Shown here: positions 46,599 to 58,177 of the stretch, piece by piece
Layout of the letters: every line of letters begins with the position of its first letter
Numbering within the stretch: position 1 is the stretch's first letter
Assembly (NCBI GenBank): GCA_015680685.1
Contig: MNCI01030955.1
Location: 903,398 to 967,397, forward strand
DNA from: Gnetum montanum
Taxonomy: Eukaryota > Streptophyta > Gnetopsida > Gnetales > Gnetaceae
DNA length: 64,000 bases
Direction: 5' to 3'
Position numbers and translations under genes: made by a program
The notes under the pieces: model-generated
The model's database searches: none
Told to the model about the DNA's origin: nothing
Seen by the model: the letters and a program-made list of their open reading frames with translations, nothing else

Positions 46599-47000
46599 TT
46601 ACTTGATGGCCCAGAGTTTTTGCACACAATTGCACCCTGGATCGATATACGCAATGCATGGAACTCTCTTCTTCTTGATCTTTCTAAATGAATTTTCTTT
46701 GGATATTTCCAAGGAAAGATCTCTGATGCCTATTCTTGCATCAACAGTGCTCAACCATGCCCTTCCCATGATCATTGGGAAATCCCCCTTGCAATTCTTC
46801 ACCTTGATCAATAGGAAATCAACAGGATAAGACCACCCATAAATAGTGGTCACAATGTCTTCCACCAGTCTCAATGGAATAGTGATGAACTAGTCTACCA
46901 ATTCTAATCTAATATTTCTCTTCTTGAAATGAGGTAGGTTCCATGCAATGTACATCTCATGAGAGATTAAATTAATACCAAAACCTAAGTCAAGAAGAGC
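46599..47000 (-). pseudogene. Aspartic protease of element E, D-L-G active site
   Basis: Minus strand NALLDLGFGINLISHEMY, then FPMIMGRAWLSTVDARIG and LSLEISKEN. The catalytic triplet D-L-G keeps the glycine and resembles Athila proteases, in contrast to D-S-S in C and F. One stop separates the active site from the open frame 46874-46599. Confidence 0.8.
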
Positions 47001-48268
47001 ATTGCATGGTTCATTCCCAGCAATCTACAAATAAATCAAAAGACTTCTAGGATTAGCTAATTTCCTAGAAAGGTTTCCAATACAAATCCAATAAGATATA
47101 GTGTGAGTAAACATTACAGTATGGATCCAAGGCAACTTTTTATTTGAAGGGGAATTGAAGGTGTTTGATATATAGGAAGATGCAGGGGTAGGATTGTCAA
47201 CCGTGGGTGTATGTGAGGGCTTAGGTGGACTATGTGGTTGGAAGAAAGGTCTTTTCTTTGATCAAGTATCTGAACCACTCGATTAACTAACCGATTGTAG
47301 GTTAACAACCCTAGTAGCATTATGTTGTTGTGATTGAGCTAGTAGTTCACCTTGCATAGGTGGAGTAGGTGGTAGTTGTGCGGGTGGAGGAGGAACATGT
47401 GCTGAGGAAAGATGAGGATAAGGATAAGAGGTGGCATCCCTTCTTTCATGTGGAGAATGATTTTGATAATAATCAGAAGGGTGGTAATGTGATTGGAAAG
47501 TAGAAACATGACTGGAGGAGTCATGTGAAGACAAGGGTTGCTAAACATAGTAACCATATAAATTTTATTGTCAATAAGGGTATTGCTACCTTAGTGGTGC
47601 TAACACCCATGATTGTGGTTGCTACCACCATTGATACTACTCATATGATTGTGGTGAAGCTCCACTTGGATAATACAATTGTTGCTAGTGGAACTGCCTA
47701 AAATTACCTTGAGGGTAAGGTAATCTTCTAGGTTTTTACCTTTGTGTTAGTCATATATTTAAAGTATACACCTCAGACTCCTATAAGTGTGACACAGTGG
47801 GGCAACATCCCTTAAGATGTACATATTGGTAAACATCACATCCACCATCATCATCTAATTTTCTTTTCACCACCTCTTCTACTGTAGCAATCTTACCCTT
47901 ACCTTTGTAATAGGCACATTCAACTTCCTTATGCCTCCTACGCTCATGATCACTACCTTGTTCTTTGAACTCTTCAACAATTTTTAGAACAACTTGGAAT
48001 CTACTATCCATGAAATCCCATAACTGATCAACCTTGGCCATAATTTCAAATTGAAATTTTTGGAGTGGCAAGGTTTTCTTATTCACCACCTCATCAAATG
48101 CAAATTCATCCTCACTATCACAGGATCGAACCTCTCTCTTTTAAATGAAAGGATCGTAGTTATGCTCCTCTACACTTTCTCTTTTTCTTATTTCACCCTC
48201 CTCTTTAGCTATCTACTTGATTAATCTTTGTATCTGATGAGCACTTAATTCTGATAGTCATCCCTTGG
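47001..48268 (-). pseudogene. gag C-terminal part of element E
   Basis: Starts at the insertion point of F (48268) with LSELSAHQIQRL, then a charged segment and an open frame 48089-47781 (KVDQLWDFMDSRFQVVLKI). The zinc-finger-like block GGCDVYQYVHLKGCC (about 47803-47850) has Tyr in place of the second Cys. A Pro/Gln/Tyr/His-rich tail follows (47283-47700). It continues the frame of 58178-59575 across the nested element. Confidence 0.82.
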
Positions 48269-49105
48269 TAATGAGCAGTGAGGTATCCCTACGCTCAACC
48301 ATACAAATACGAGCGTACACACAAGATCCAGTTGAATTCCAAGGACTAAGTGCTTATGCACCTTTACAAAACCTAGATGGGTTAGTCAATCGTTGTCTTC
48401 CCAAGTTTACTTGTATAGCATGATTGTATGGTTAAGTAAACTTGAGGTATATGATTTTTATATATTTTTATGTTTTATGTCCTAGTGCTACAAAGGGAGA
48501 AGTGAACTAATTAAGTAACCACTTTAATTTAACTAATCAACTATACTCTAACTAGTCCTAACACTAGCATCCATTCTCACTTGCCATCCACATCCTGAAC
48601 TAGTGGAACACTACTAGGATTACCAAACGCTAATCATTATTGGGTTACCAAGTGTTCCATGCATGCTTGAAGTGGTCATATTGAGTGTGCTTACTTGGGA
48701 GAGTTAACAAGGTGAGAGATAGAACATTAATTAACTAAGAAAAGCATTAAATAACTATAAATAACATTAAATAAGCTATTTTGAATGCTACAAGGTTTAT
48801 CACAAATTTCGTCTTTATTTTTGACCACAAGGTGTGCTCAGGTACACAATGCTCAAATAAGGATCCGTTCGCTTTATGACTCCTACTACGGGCACTTAGA
48901 AATAATTCTAACTCTGAGAAGAGAAAAAGGTAAGAGTTTGGGTAAGGGACTAAGATTAATGAACTAACTATTGCCAAACCAAGTACGCTTGCCTCTTATT
49001 TATAGGTGACAAGACATTGAATGTTCGATATCACTTGGAAGGCTCCGATATCACGTACGCGATATCATGGATGCAATATCGCAACCTCAATATCGCAGCT
49101 CATCA
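48269..49105 (-). repeat. 3' LTR of element F
   Basis: 837 bp; plus strand TAATGAGC (from TGATGAGC) to GCTCATCA. U3 (about 49015-49105) has a series of GATATC/AATATC words. The TATA word (minus strand CTATAAATAAG) is near 48996-49005. Confidence 0.88.
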
Positions 49106-49120
49106 TACCCCCATGACTAA
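49106..49120 (-). other. Polypurine tract of element F
   Basis: Minus strand TTAGTCATGGGGGTA, almost identical to the tracts of C, directly before the TGATGAGC LTR start. Confidence 0.78.
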
Positions 49121-50997
49121 ATGAAAACTCATCCTCGATTTCCTTACAAAATATTGGAAAGGTATGGGATTATTGACTGAATGAGAACTGACAACGACAG
49201 TGAATAATAGACTTAAAGTGCCCAGTGAATAGATCAACAAACATATTACAACATTAGTGTTCATGCCCTTTGTGGTGAACACTGTACATAGATGACATCC
49301 AAACCCTCATTCGACAGCTTGAAAAGAAAGAGAGAGAGAAAAAAATGAGGCACATTGCTACCAATGTCAAAATGTGCACACCATTATTCATCCATAGCCA
49401 CATGACCAAACTTGTTCCTTGCATAAATGCTCTAGCTCTAGTCCAACCTAAGTGCTTCCTCCTATCCCAGTCCATTGTTCATGTAATCACCATCTGTACA
49501 CACAACACATTCACGAATTAGCAAGGATAGATAATCCATAATGCAATTGATACCCTTCCTCAATATAAGCACAATGGCTGGGTTGTGGGTATGGTAGATA
49601 CTGGGGTAGAGGTTTTTAACTGATAACTACCCAAGGTGTAGGGGTGAGATAGGTGATCGAATGGAAAAATTTGTGACAGGGCCCCCATGACTAAGAGCGA
49701 ACCTCTGGTAGCGATAGGGTGGAAAAACTAAAGGAACAATGAAGATGAGGGGAAAAACAATGGTGAAGCCAATAAGATGGATGTTATGGATGGGGATGAA
49801 ACAAGAAATGGTTGATTGCAAAGAATGTTTAAGGGAAAGAACTTAACAATTGCACCAAAAAGGAATGCTAGTGGGTCCTCCCCAAAGTAGGCTCATGACT
49901 TTTATGCCCTGACTGACTTGCAAACCAAAGAGTCCATAGGCTCTTAGAATGACATATAAAAATAAAGGTTAAGAATCTACCCACAAGATTTTACTGAAGA
50001 CTAACAATGCATCAACCAAGACGTAGGCTAATCATAAAACCAATAATGAGGTGGAATATGGAAAGAAATTTGGAAGGGGAGGAGGAAATGGAATGGAATC
50101 CCAAGAGCAAGGTTGTGTAAAGTCCCTTGTGTATTATGTGGTTAAGGTGACTGAATAAAATTCATCCCAAGTCTAGACTCACCAACCACATCCAGTGACC
50201 TCACATCAACACATTTGACCAACCCATCCTTATGAAGCAAAAAGAATGCATCCATCAAGTCACCACCATTCCAAGGAGAGAAAGATAGGAAATCAGGAAG
50301 TAAGAAAGGGCTTTAGGTAGATGAAACCTTCAGGCATGGGTTACATGTCTTTCCAATGCCATAACCAATGTTTGCAGCCCATGTTTCTTTATTATGTCTA
50401 AGGGGTGTGCTTTAAATTTCCACTAGTTTTTTTTTTTCTTTTTTCTTTTTTTTTTTCATGAGAACCACACCATGTAAAGACTTATTTAGATTCATTAAAC
50501 TTCCTAATATTTGGTCAATAGCAGAATGGCATAAGACCCGTGAAAAACATCCAAGTACCCAAGAGAATAGCCAGCACAAATGTGTCGAATCCCCTTGAGG
50601 TCACATCCTTTTCAACCATTGAATCCTTCTTTGGTTTGAAGACTACCAAGTCACCACTTCATTAATAAGTTTTTCTTAGAAAAAAGGGACAATACAGTTC
50701 CAAAGCCAAGGGAGACCATAGCGTTGAATGGATGAATGGATGATGTGGACTCATTGCCTATTTTATCAAAAGAACCATATCTTAGTATCAACATTGAAAA
50801 TCAAAGGTAAAAATCGAACATTAGCAATCCACATTATTATAGCCCAACTCACCATCATGAGCACTTATTATATGATGAATGAAAGTAAATCAAACAAAGA
50901 AATAGTAAAATTGTGAACAATGGTGTAAAACAAAAATAAGTAAAATTGAAAAGATGCGTAAAACAAAAATACAAAAAGAGTTGAGGGCTTAGAATGA
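49121..50997 (-). other. 3' untranslated region of element F
   Basis: Homologous to the corresponding regions of C and E. It has a single 84-bp-type unit (about 50390-50485) with a long pyrimidine run. No intact frame. Confidence 0.7.
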
Positions 50998-52374
50998 TTA
51001 GCATTGGCAGCCATCTCCCCCATGACTAAGTTGGAAGGAGGATATCCAAAATAACGAGTAGGGTTGTCCACCAACAAAGGTAGTATGAATATTGGTTGTT
51101 CTAGGCTCATGCAAAGGTTTGGTTTGTTGGATGTTGACCAACAATTTCTTATCCAGGCTCTCAGGTTTGTAGATCATCATAGCTCCTAAAGGAAAAGTTT
51201 CATGAATAATATAAGGTCCTTCCCACAGCGTTTCAAATTTAGTGCATTGTGGCACATGTGTGGGGTTCCAATAAAGAACCTTATCTCTCAGTTGATACTT
51301 AACTTTTCTAATTTTTAGGTCATGATGTCATTTATTAAAGACCTTGTGCAATTCATTAGATGACAAGGTGACTAATCAGTTCTCATCTAGCAAGTTAAGG
51401 TTCATTAACCATTCTTTTTGTGCTAGATTAAGGTCAAGGCTAAGATCACACGCCATAGATAGTGTACAGAGTTTATCCTGAATAGGAAGCATTGGGAGTT
51501 TTCCATACACTAACTCATAGGGAGAGTAGCCTATAGGGAGTTTCCATGTGAAGTAGTATGCCCAAAGAGCATTGTTCAATTTGGTGCTCCAGTCTCGCCT
51601 ATATTTGCTAATGGTTCTTGTCAATATTTTCATAATCTCCCTACTGGTTACTTTGGCTTGACCATTCGCTTGAGGGTGGTATGGTGTAGTTATTTTATGT
51701 TCAACTCCTAAGCGTTGCATCAATTCTTGAAAAGTTGCACCCGTAAAATGTATGTCATTGTCATAAATAAGTGCATGAGGCATGCCAAACTTGTTAACGA
51801 TTTTTTGTTGAACAAATCATGTAGTGGTAGATGATATATAATCCGTAACAGCAGCTGCTTCTACCCATTTTATGAAATAGTCAACAACAACAACAATGTA
51901 GGCTTTTCCATTAGACATTGGTGTAATAGGCCCCATAAAATCAATTCCCCATATGTCTAAGGATTCTAAAGGTTGAATCCATTGTTGTGGATCCTCCATC
52001 TTAACATTCATTCCCCCATCACGTTGGCAATGCTCACAAGATTAGATGAAATGATGAGCATCTCAGAACAATGTAGGCTAATAATATCCTGCAAGCAAGA
52101 TTTTAATGGTTGTTCATGTCCCAACATAATGACCCCCACAAGGGCCCTCATGAGCATCTTGGAGAACTCGTAATTGATTTACATCAGGAACATACCATTG
52201 GACCAAGCCATCAGGACATACCTTATAAAGGTGTCCATTGATTTCCATGAAATATTTGGCTTGGTGAAGAAACTACTGTTTCTACTATTTCTTTTTAGTG
52301 TCTAACTCTTGTGGTGTTTGTTGTGTAATGAGATAGGTAAGAATGCTACTATACCAATTTGTTTCCATGATTAA
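50998..52374 (-). pseudogene. Integrase of element F
   Basis: Minus-strand blocks: GGHYVG, GYYWPTLFRDAHHF and CEHCQRDGG (zinc-binding), GIDFMGPITP (first catalytic Asp), HALIYDNDIHFTGATF (second Asp), YHPQANGQ, and SREIMKIL (Glu). C-terminal blocks are TLWEGPYIIHETFPLGAMMIY and QLSHGGDG, ending at 50998. The usual DNGTHF reads DNDIHF. Long open parts are 51376-51783 and 50998-51255, separated by a few stops; the zinc region has a frameshift. Confidence 0.85.
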
Positions 52375-52840
52375 TTAATTATTTACTACACCTACAAATA
52401 GGTATTCAATAGGAAAGAGATCAAAAAGTGGATATTCATCCTCTTTGTTGTTGCATTTTAACTGAGATAAATGATCAGCAGCAATGTTCTCAATGCCTTT
52501 ACATTCAATCATTGTAAGATCGAACTCTTGTAAGATTACGAGCCATTGTATGATGCAAGGGCTCACCATTGGTTTATTCAGCAGGAATCGAATTGCACTA
52601 TGGTTTGTGTGTACAAATACCTCATAGCCCAATACATAGTGCCTGAACTTATCTAGTGCAAACACCACAGCCATTAATTTCTTTTTCATTGTGGTGTAAT
52701 TGAGTTGTGCACCAGCAATACTCCTACTTGCACAGTGGATGTAATAAGGACATTTTTGGTCATCTAACTATGTAAGTCGAGCTCCTAAAGCATAGTTGGA
52801 CGCGTCATTCATGATGTGGAATGGTCTAGACCAGTCAGGA
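52375..52840 (-). pseudogene. RNase H of element F
   Basis: Minus strand WSRPFHIMNDASNYALG, then YTTMKKKLMAVVFALDKFRHYVLG (Lys replaces the usual catalytic Glu in EKEL), then VFVHTNHSAIRFLLNKP, and NIAADHLSQ (fourth Asp present). HTNH replaces HTDH as in C, with a different Asn codon (AAC here, AAT in C). The frame 52689-52375 is open. Confidence 0.82.
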
Positions 52841-53691
52841 GTTTGTAGAATAGGTGTTTCTACAAGCTTCTATTTTAAAGTTTGAAAAGCTAACTCACAT
52901 TCTTTGGTCCATTCGAAAGGTATGTCCTTCTTTGTTAGTTCAACCAATGGTTTTTCAACCCTTGAAAAGTTCTCTATGAATCTCCTATAATAGCCAATGT
53001 GTCTAAGGAAAGATCGGATGTCTTTTATAGTTTCAGGTTGGCGCGTGATTCCTTGGATGACTTTAATCTTTTTAGGATCTACCTCTATCCCTGTTTGTAA
53101 AATCTTATGCCCTAATACTATGCCTTCTTGGACCATTAAATGGCTTTTTTGCCAGTTGAGCCTTAAATTAGTTTCAACACATCATTTTAGTACTTGCTCT
53201 AATTGATCTAATGCTTGATCAAAGTTCTCTACGTAGGTGGAGAAATCATCCATGAAGACCTCTACACCATTCCCTATTTTCTGCTGAAAGATACTTAAAA
53301 CCAAACATTGAAACGTTGTAGGAGCATTACACAAGCCAAACGACATCTGTTTGTATGAAAATTTCCCCCAAGGACTTGTGAATGTGGTCTTGGCTTGGTC
53401 TTCTGGTGCTATTTGGATTTGGTTGTATCCACTATATCCATCCAGAAAACTATAGTAGTGATGCCCCGCAATGGTGTCTAAGACCTAGACGACGAATGGA
53501 AACAAAAAATGGCCTTTGAATGTTACCATGTTTAGTAGCCTAAATTCTATACACACCCTCCATTTACCTTTCCTTTTGGGTACAATAACTAGTGGACTAA
53601 CCCATTCACTATTAGCAATGGGATAGATGAACCCAACTTTTAGAAGTTGTTCAATTTCTTCTTTAACCACTTGCTTCAGCTTTGGGTTCAA
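52841..53691 (-). pseudogene. Reverse transcriptase of element F
   Basis: Minus-strand blocks: NPKLKQVVKEEIEQLLKVGF, RKGKWRVCIEFRLLNMVTFK, YSFLDGYSGYNQIQIAPED, MSFGLCNAPTTFQ and GVEVFMDDFSTY with both catalytic Asp residues intact. Then LGHKILQTGIEVDPKKI, IGYYRRFIENFSRV and PFEWTKECELAFQTLK follow. Only a few stops interrupt it (for example near 53488 and 53170). This is the best RT for assigning the family; the words fit Athila/Tat. Confidence 0.9.
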
Positions 53692-54340
53692 TCACCTCTA
53701 CGGTTGTCGTTGAGGCTTCATGGAGGGGTCAGTGTAAATCCTATGTTGGCATATCCTAAGATCTATTACAGTTAGTTCAGGATATGACCAAGCGAAGGCT
53801 TTTGACCATTTTTTCATCATTTTTAGTAGTCTCTCTTTTTGTTGAGGAGCGAGCCTGGCATTAATAATTATCGATTTTTCATTTTTGAGAAATGTGTACT
53901 CCATATCGGTGGAAAACAATTTTAACTCTAGGGGTTCTTGCTTAAAGTTGTCAGGGATTTCCAACTTCCCCTAGTTGATATTTTCAATGTTGAGACTTGG
54001 AAGTTGGCAATGGACTTGCTCTAATGTGTCTATGCTATCGATGTAAGCACAAGTCAAACCCTCAATTGGTTCCATGCATATAGTGTAGTTACTCTCTTGG
54101 TCAGCTATCAGCCACTGGGTGCCTTTCTATCTTGTGGTTGTCACATACAGGAACCTTTGTATGTTAGTTACTTGTGCACACTGGTTGCATGCAGGCAATG
54201 TTAAACGTTGTACAAACTAGGACTTCTGCACGCAACTACACCCTGTCTCACTGTATGCGATGCACAAAACTTTCTTCTTCTTGATCTTTCCAAACATATT
54301 TTCCTTTAATATCTTTAGGGAAAGATCTCGTATTCCTATG
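53692..54340 (-). pseudogene. PR-RT connector of element F
   Basis: Open frame 53964-53698 with KQEPLELKLFSTDMEYTFL, IIINARLAPQQK and FAWSYPELT, ending CQHRIYTDPSMKPQR. Upstream of it, EPIEGLTCAYID and a TQWLIADQES block are shared with C and E. Confidence 0.75.
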
Positions 54341-54710
54341 TATGCATCAATTATGTTTAGCTATGCTCTTTCCATTATGATAGGGAAGTCCCCCTTACAG
54401 TTGTTGACTTGAATCACTAGGAAGTCAACTGGATATGACCATCCACAAACAGTGGTAACAATGTCCTCCACTAGTCCTAATGGGATAGTGATGGACTAGT
54501 CAGCTAGCTCTAAATGAATGTTACTCTTTTTTAGTGGAGGTAGGTTCCAAGCTTTGTACATTTCTTGAGAGATTAAGTTAACACCAGAACTTGAATCCAA
54601 AAGAGCTTTGCAAGGTTCATTCCTAGCAATTTGTAAATATATAAGAGGACTCCCAGGATTGGAGAATTTCCTAGGAAGATGGCCAACCTTAATCCAATCG
54701 GTAATGGCAT
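54341..54710 (-). pseudogene. Aspartic protease of element F, D-S-S active site
   Basis: Minus strand ARNEPCKALLDSSSGVNLIS, followed by NLPPLKKSNIHLELAD, VDFLVIQVNNCKGDFPIIM (the usual ILGR is replaced by IMER) and a LSLKILKEN end. The D-S-S triplet is encoded GAT TCA AGT; C has GAC TCT AGT, so the second serine codon is the same. Confidence 0.82.
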
Positions 54711-57254
54711 GTGTCAACATGATCGTGTGCATTGAATGTGGCCTTTGGTTTGAAGGGAGTTTCCAAGTCTCAAATGATGGTAAGGCATTTGGATAATTAG
54801 CTGCTTATGACTGTAAGGACTTGGTTGGACTGTTGGCTCTAAATAAAGGTCTCTTCTTTGTGTGATTGTTTGAACCAATAGTAGGGTAAGAATTAACAGC
54901 CCTTGTAGCGTTATGTTGCTACAGCTGGGCAAGGAGCTCACCCTGCATGATTGGAGCAGGTGGTAATGGAGTTAAGGGTGGAAGAGATGTAGCTAGATGA
55001 GAAGGATAGTATGTTTGGGGAACATCTCCCCTAGGATGAGTTCTATAATACTCATGGGTTTGGTAGTGAGGTTCGTGAGCAACGTGACTAGGAGAGTCAT
55101 GTGGAAAGATTGGCTACTGCATGTAGTATCCATACAGGTCAGATTGATGGTAAGGGTACTGTTGACGTGGTGGTGGCATTCCCCATGATTGTGGGTGCTA
55201 CCATTGTTGATACTGCTCATTTGGTTGTGGTGGAGTTCCACTTGGATAATACATCAAGGGTTGGTGGAACTGCCTTGGGTTACCTTGGGTATAAAGTAAC
55301 CTTCAGGGTGCTTGCCTTCTGTTTAATCGTGGGTTGAGTGCATACACCCCAAACTCCTGCAGATGTGAGATTACAAGGCAACATCCCTTAGGATGGTCAT
55401 ATTAGCATATCTCACATCCACCATCATTGTTTGTATCTGAATCCACAACCTCTTTGATGATGGTAAATTTTTCCTTACCTTTGTTACATGGATATTCAAC
55501 TTCTTTCTTTTTTCTCCTTTCTTAATCACTACCTTCCTCTCTAGACTCCTCTACTATTTTGAGAACTGTTTGAAATCTATTATCTAGGGAGTCCCACATT
55601 TGGTCCACCTTTGCCGATACTTTCGATGCAAGTTTTTGAATAGGCAAGGTTTTCCTATTCACCATCTCTTCAAGTGGTGACTCTTCTTCATCCTCACAAA
55701 ATCTAACTCCCTTCTTTCAAAGAGAAGGATCTCTGTTATATTCTTCCACACTCTCTTTTTTCCTTAACTCACCTTTCTCTTTAGCAACTTACTCCAACAA
55801 TATTTGTACTTGATGGGCCCTAAGCTCAAATAGCCTTCCTTGGGCATAAGTCCCAAGGGTTCTTCATGTTTTGTGCCTAAGCCCATCTACGAGATAGTGT
55901 AGTTGTTCCCTTTGCGAGTAACCATGGCCTGGGCAATGATGTAATAGTGCATAATATCGGCTCATGGTAGCATCCAAGGGTTCATGTCCTCCTTGTTTCC
56001 ATCCTTGGATTTTCTTTCACAGGTTGGACAGTCATGAGTACATCTGATACTTATTGTTGAACAGTTCTAACATGGTACTCCATCGGTGAATGAACTCCAG
56101 TTCTAAGGACCGGTACCAGCTTTCCGCTTCCTTGATCAATGTCTGTGGAAACAACTTGAGTTTTTGCCACTCGTTTTCTATGTTTTACAAGGCACATGCA
56201 TCGTGAAATACTTGCAAATGATTTTGAGGATCAGCATTGTATCCCCCTTCGAATCATGGGATATTTTTCATGTCTAATCTTTTGATCCTACTATCTTTTT
56301 GGTGCCTCATTGGGATTCTAACAGCCTTACTTATATCTAGCATACTTTGGGTAGCAAGTAGGGATTCATCGTGATCGTATTGTCTATGGCGTCTATGATG
56401 CCTATGTTGTTCCCTACTCTCCCTCCTCTCGTGATGAGTTTCTCTAGAATGCCCTCGTCCCCTTTCTCAACTGCTTTGTCTATGATTCTCGTTTCGCTTA
56501 CCATTATCCTCAGGGTCTTTTTCCTTATGACTGCATCAAGATCCTAAAGGAGAGGGTGAAGAAGATGATGAAGGTGAAGAAGAAGAAGGACCATCACCAT
56601 AATGGTTCCTTCTTCATTCTCTTTAGTGGTTGCAGCCTTGATCACAATTATGATCAGAATGTCCATCTTTGTCATGTGTTCGTGTTCCTTTTTTAGACCC
56701 TTTGTGTCTGTCGATACCAAAATCTAGGTTATGGATAGTTAAGTGAAGATTCTAATACACAATCCATTGACTGAAGTCAATGGGAGGAACATCATTATGT
56801 GGGAGACTTCTTGAGGCAAGTTCACCACCCTCATTTTTCACTTATGACATACGGGACATTCTGAGACAACTTCCCCTTCATGGATTCATGACATCTCTCT
56901 TGTTGTAGATCTCTTTAACGTTGTGCCTCCATGGGTCAATACTCTCTTGAGTCATGATCATGCACGACGTACTCTGCCTATAAGTGCTGCATACCAATTC
57001 ATGTGAGATCACAAAGAAGCATGCCTGAGATAGGACAATTGGGAGGTAACACTATGTTACCTTCTTAATCATGCTAACGCAGTTGTTCATCTTGGTGGAG
57101 GATAAAGGTAAAGTTTGGTATATACTCATCGGTATGAATGTATACCATGCAAAACTATTGAGGGACTAACAGATTATCATGTGTGCTACGCCTCCGATTG
57201 TTCCTTGTATTGGACCCTAGGTGGTGAAACACTCTCATAAGAAGAAGGAGACAT
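54711..57254 (-). pseudogene. gag of element F
   Basis: Start MSPSSYESVSPPRVQ at 57252-57254, with a stop after 22 codons. Then come a serine tract (GPSSSSPSSSSSPSP, about 56555-56595), the capsid domain (about 56330-55850: LDMKNIP.FEGGYNADPQNH, IKEAESWYRSLE, WSTMLELFNNKYQMYS, LHYLVDGLR), a zinc-finger-like block GGCEIC then YDHPKGCC at about 55385-55430, and a Pro/Gln/Tyr/His-rich tail (54900-55310). It ends with SPTKS.. leading into protease. Many stops, but collinear with E and C. Confidence 0.82.
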
Positions 57255-57373
57255 AATTGTCTATTCAGTGAATAATAATTTTCATTTCACCAATTGTAAG
57301 ATAACCAACCCTAAGGGTTCATTCAAACAATGTGAAGATTTCCTAAGTTCTAGCTAGCGCACAAACAACAAAG

Positions 57374-57391
57374 TCCCCAGCAACGGCACCA
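57374..57391 (-). other. Primer binding site of element F
   Basis: Minus strand TGGTGCCGTTGCTGGGGA, one base from the LTR end. It differs from the plant gypsy consensus TGGCGCCGTTGCCGGGGA by two transitions; best preserved of the three copies. Confidence 0.88.
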
Positions 57392-57392
57392 A

Positions 57393-58172
57393 TGATGAGC
57401 AACGAGGTATCCCTATGCTCAACCATACGAATACAAGCGTACACACATGATCCAGTCGAATTCCAAGGACTAAGTGCTTATGTGCCTTTACAAAACCTAG
57501 ACGGGTTAGTCAATCATTGTCTTCCCAAGCTTACTTGTATAGCATGATTGTATGGTTAAGTAAACTTGAGGTATATGATTTTTATATATTTTTATGTTTT
57601 ATGTCCTAGTGCTACAAAGGGAGAAGTAAACTAATTAATTAACCACTTTAATTCAACTAATTGACTATGCTCTAACTAGTCCTAACACCAGCATCTGTTC
57701 TCACTTATCGTCCACATCCTAAACCAGTGCAACACTACTGGAATTACCAAATGCTAATCGTTACTAGGTTACCAAGTGTTCCACACATGCTCGAAGTGGT
57801 CGTACTGAATGTGCTTACTTGGGAGAGAGAGTTAACAAGGTGAGAGAGAGAACATTAATTAACCAAAGAAAGCATTAAATAACTATAAATAACATTAAAT
57901 AAGCTATTCTGAATGCTGCAAGGTTTATCACAAAGTTCATCTTTATTTCTGGCCCACAAGGTGTGCTCAGGTACACAATGCTCAAATAAGGATCCATTTA
58001 CTTTATGACTCCTACTGCAGGCACTTAGAAATAATTCTAACTCTAAGAAGGGAAAAAGGCAAGAGTTCGAGTAAGGGACTAAAATTAATGAACTAACTAT
58101 TGCCAAACCAAGTGCGCCTGCCTCTTATTTATAGGCGACAAGACAGGCCCTGATATCGAATGTCCAATATCA
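57393..58172 (-). repeat. 5' LTR of element F, 72 bp shorter at its outer end
   Basis: Plus strand starts TGATGAGCAACG and stops at AATATCA, next to CTTGG. Compared with the 3' LTR it lacks the last 72 bases (the U3 start, equivalent to about 49034-49105). The TATA word is at 58126-58133 (minus strand TATAAATA). Confidence 0.88.
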
Positions 58173-58177
58173 CTTGG
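58173..58177. repeat. Right target-site duplication CTTGG of element F
   Basis: CTTGG here and at 48264-48268. Removing F plus one copy restores the gag sequence CCCTTGGCATAGAC found (as CCCTTGGGCATAGA, minus strand) in C. Confidence 0.85.

Larger units (their letters stand above)
48269..58172 (-). mobile_element. Athila-like gypsy element F, nested in E gag
   Basis: Minus-strand element of 9.9 kb with LTRs at 57393-58172 (5') and 48269-49105 (3'), primer site, gag, protease, RT, RNase H, integrase, untranslated region and polypurine tract. It is flanked by CTTGG on both sides (48264-48268 and 58173-58177), a perfect 5-bp target-site duplication that interrupts E gag at its LGVYA-KG position. 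It is the most complete pol in the window but still has many stops. LTRs differ at about one base in twelve by eye. Confidence 0.92.
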
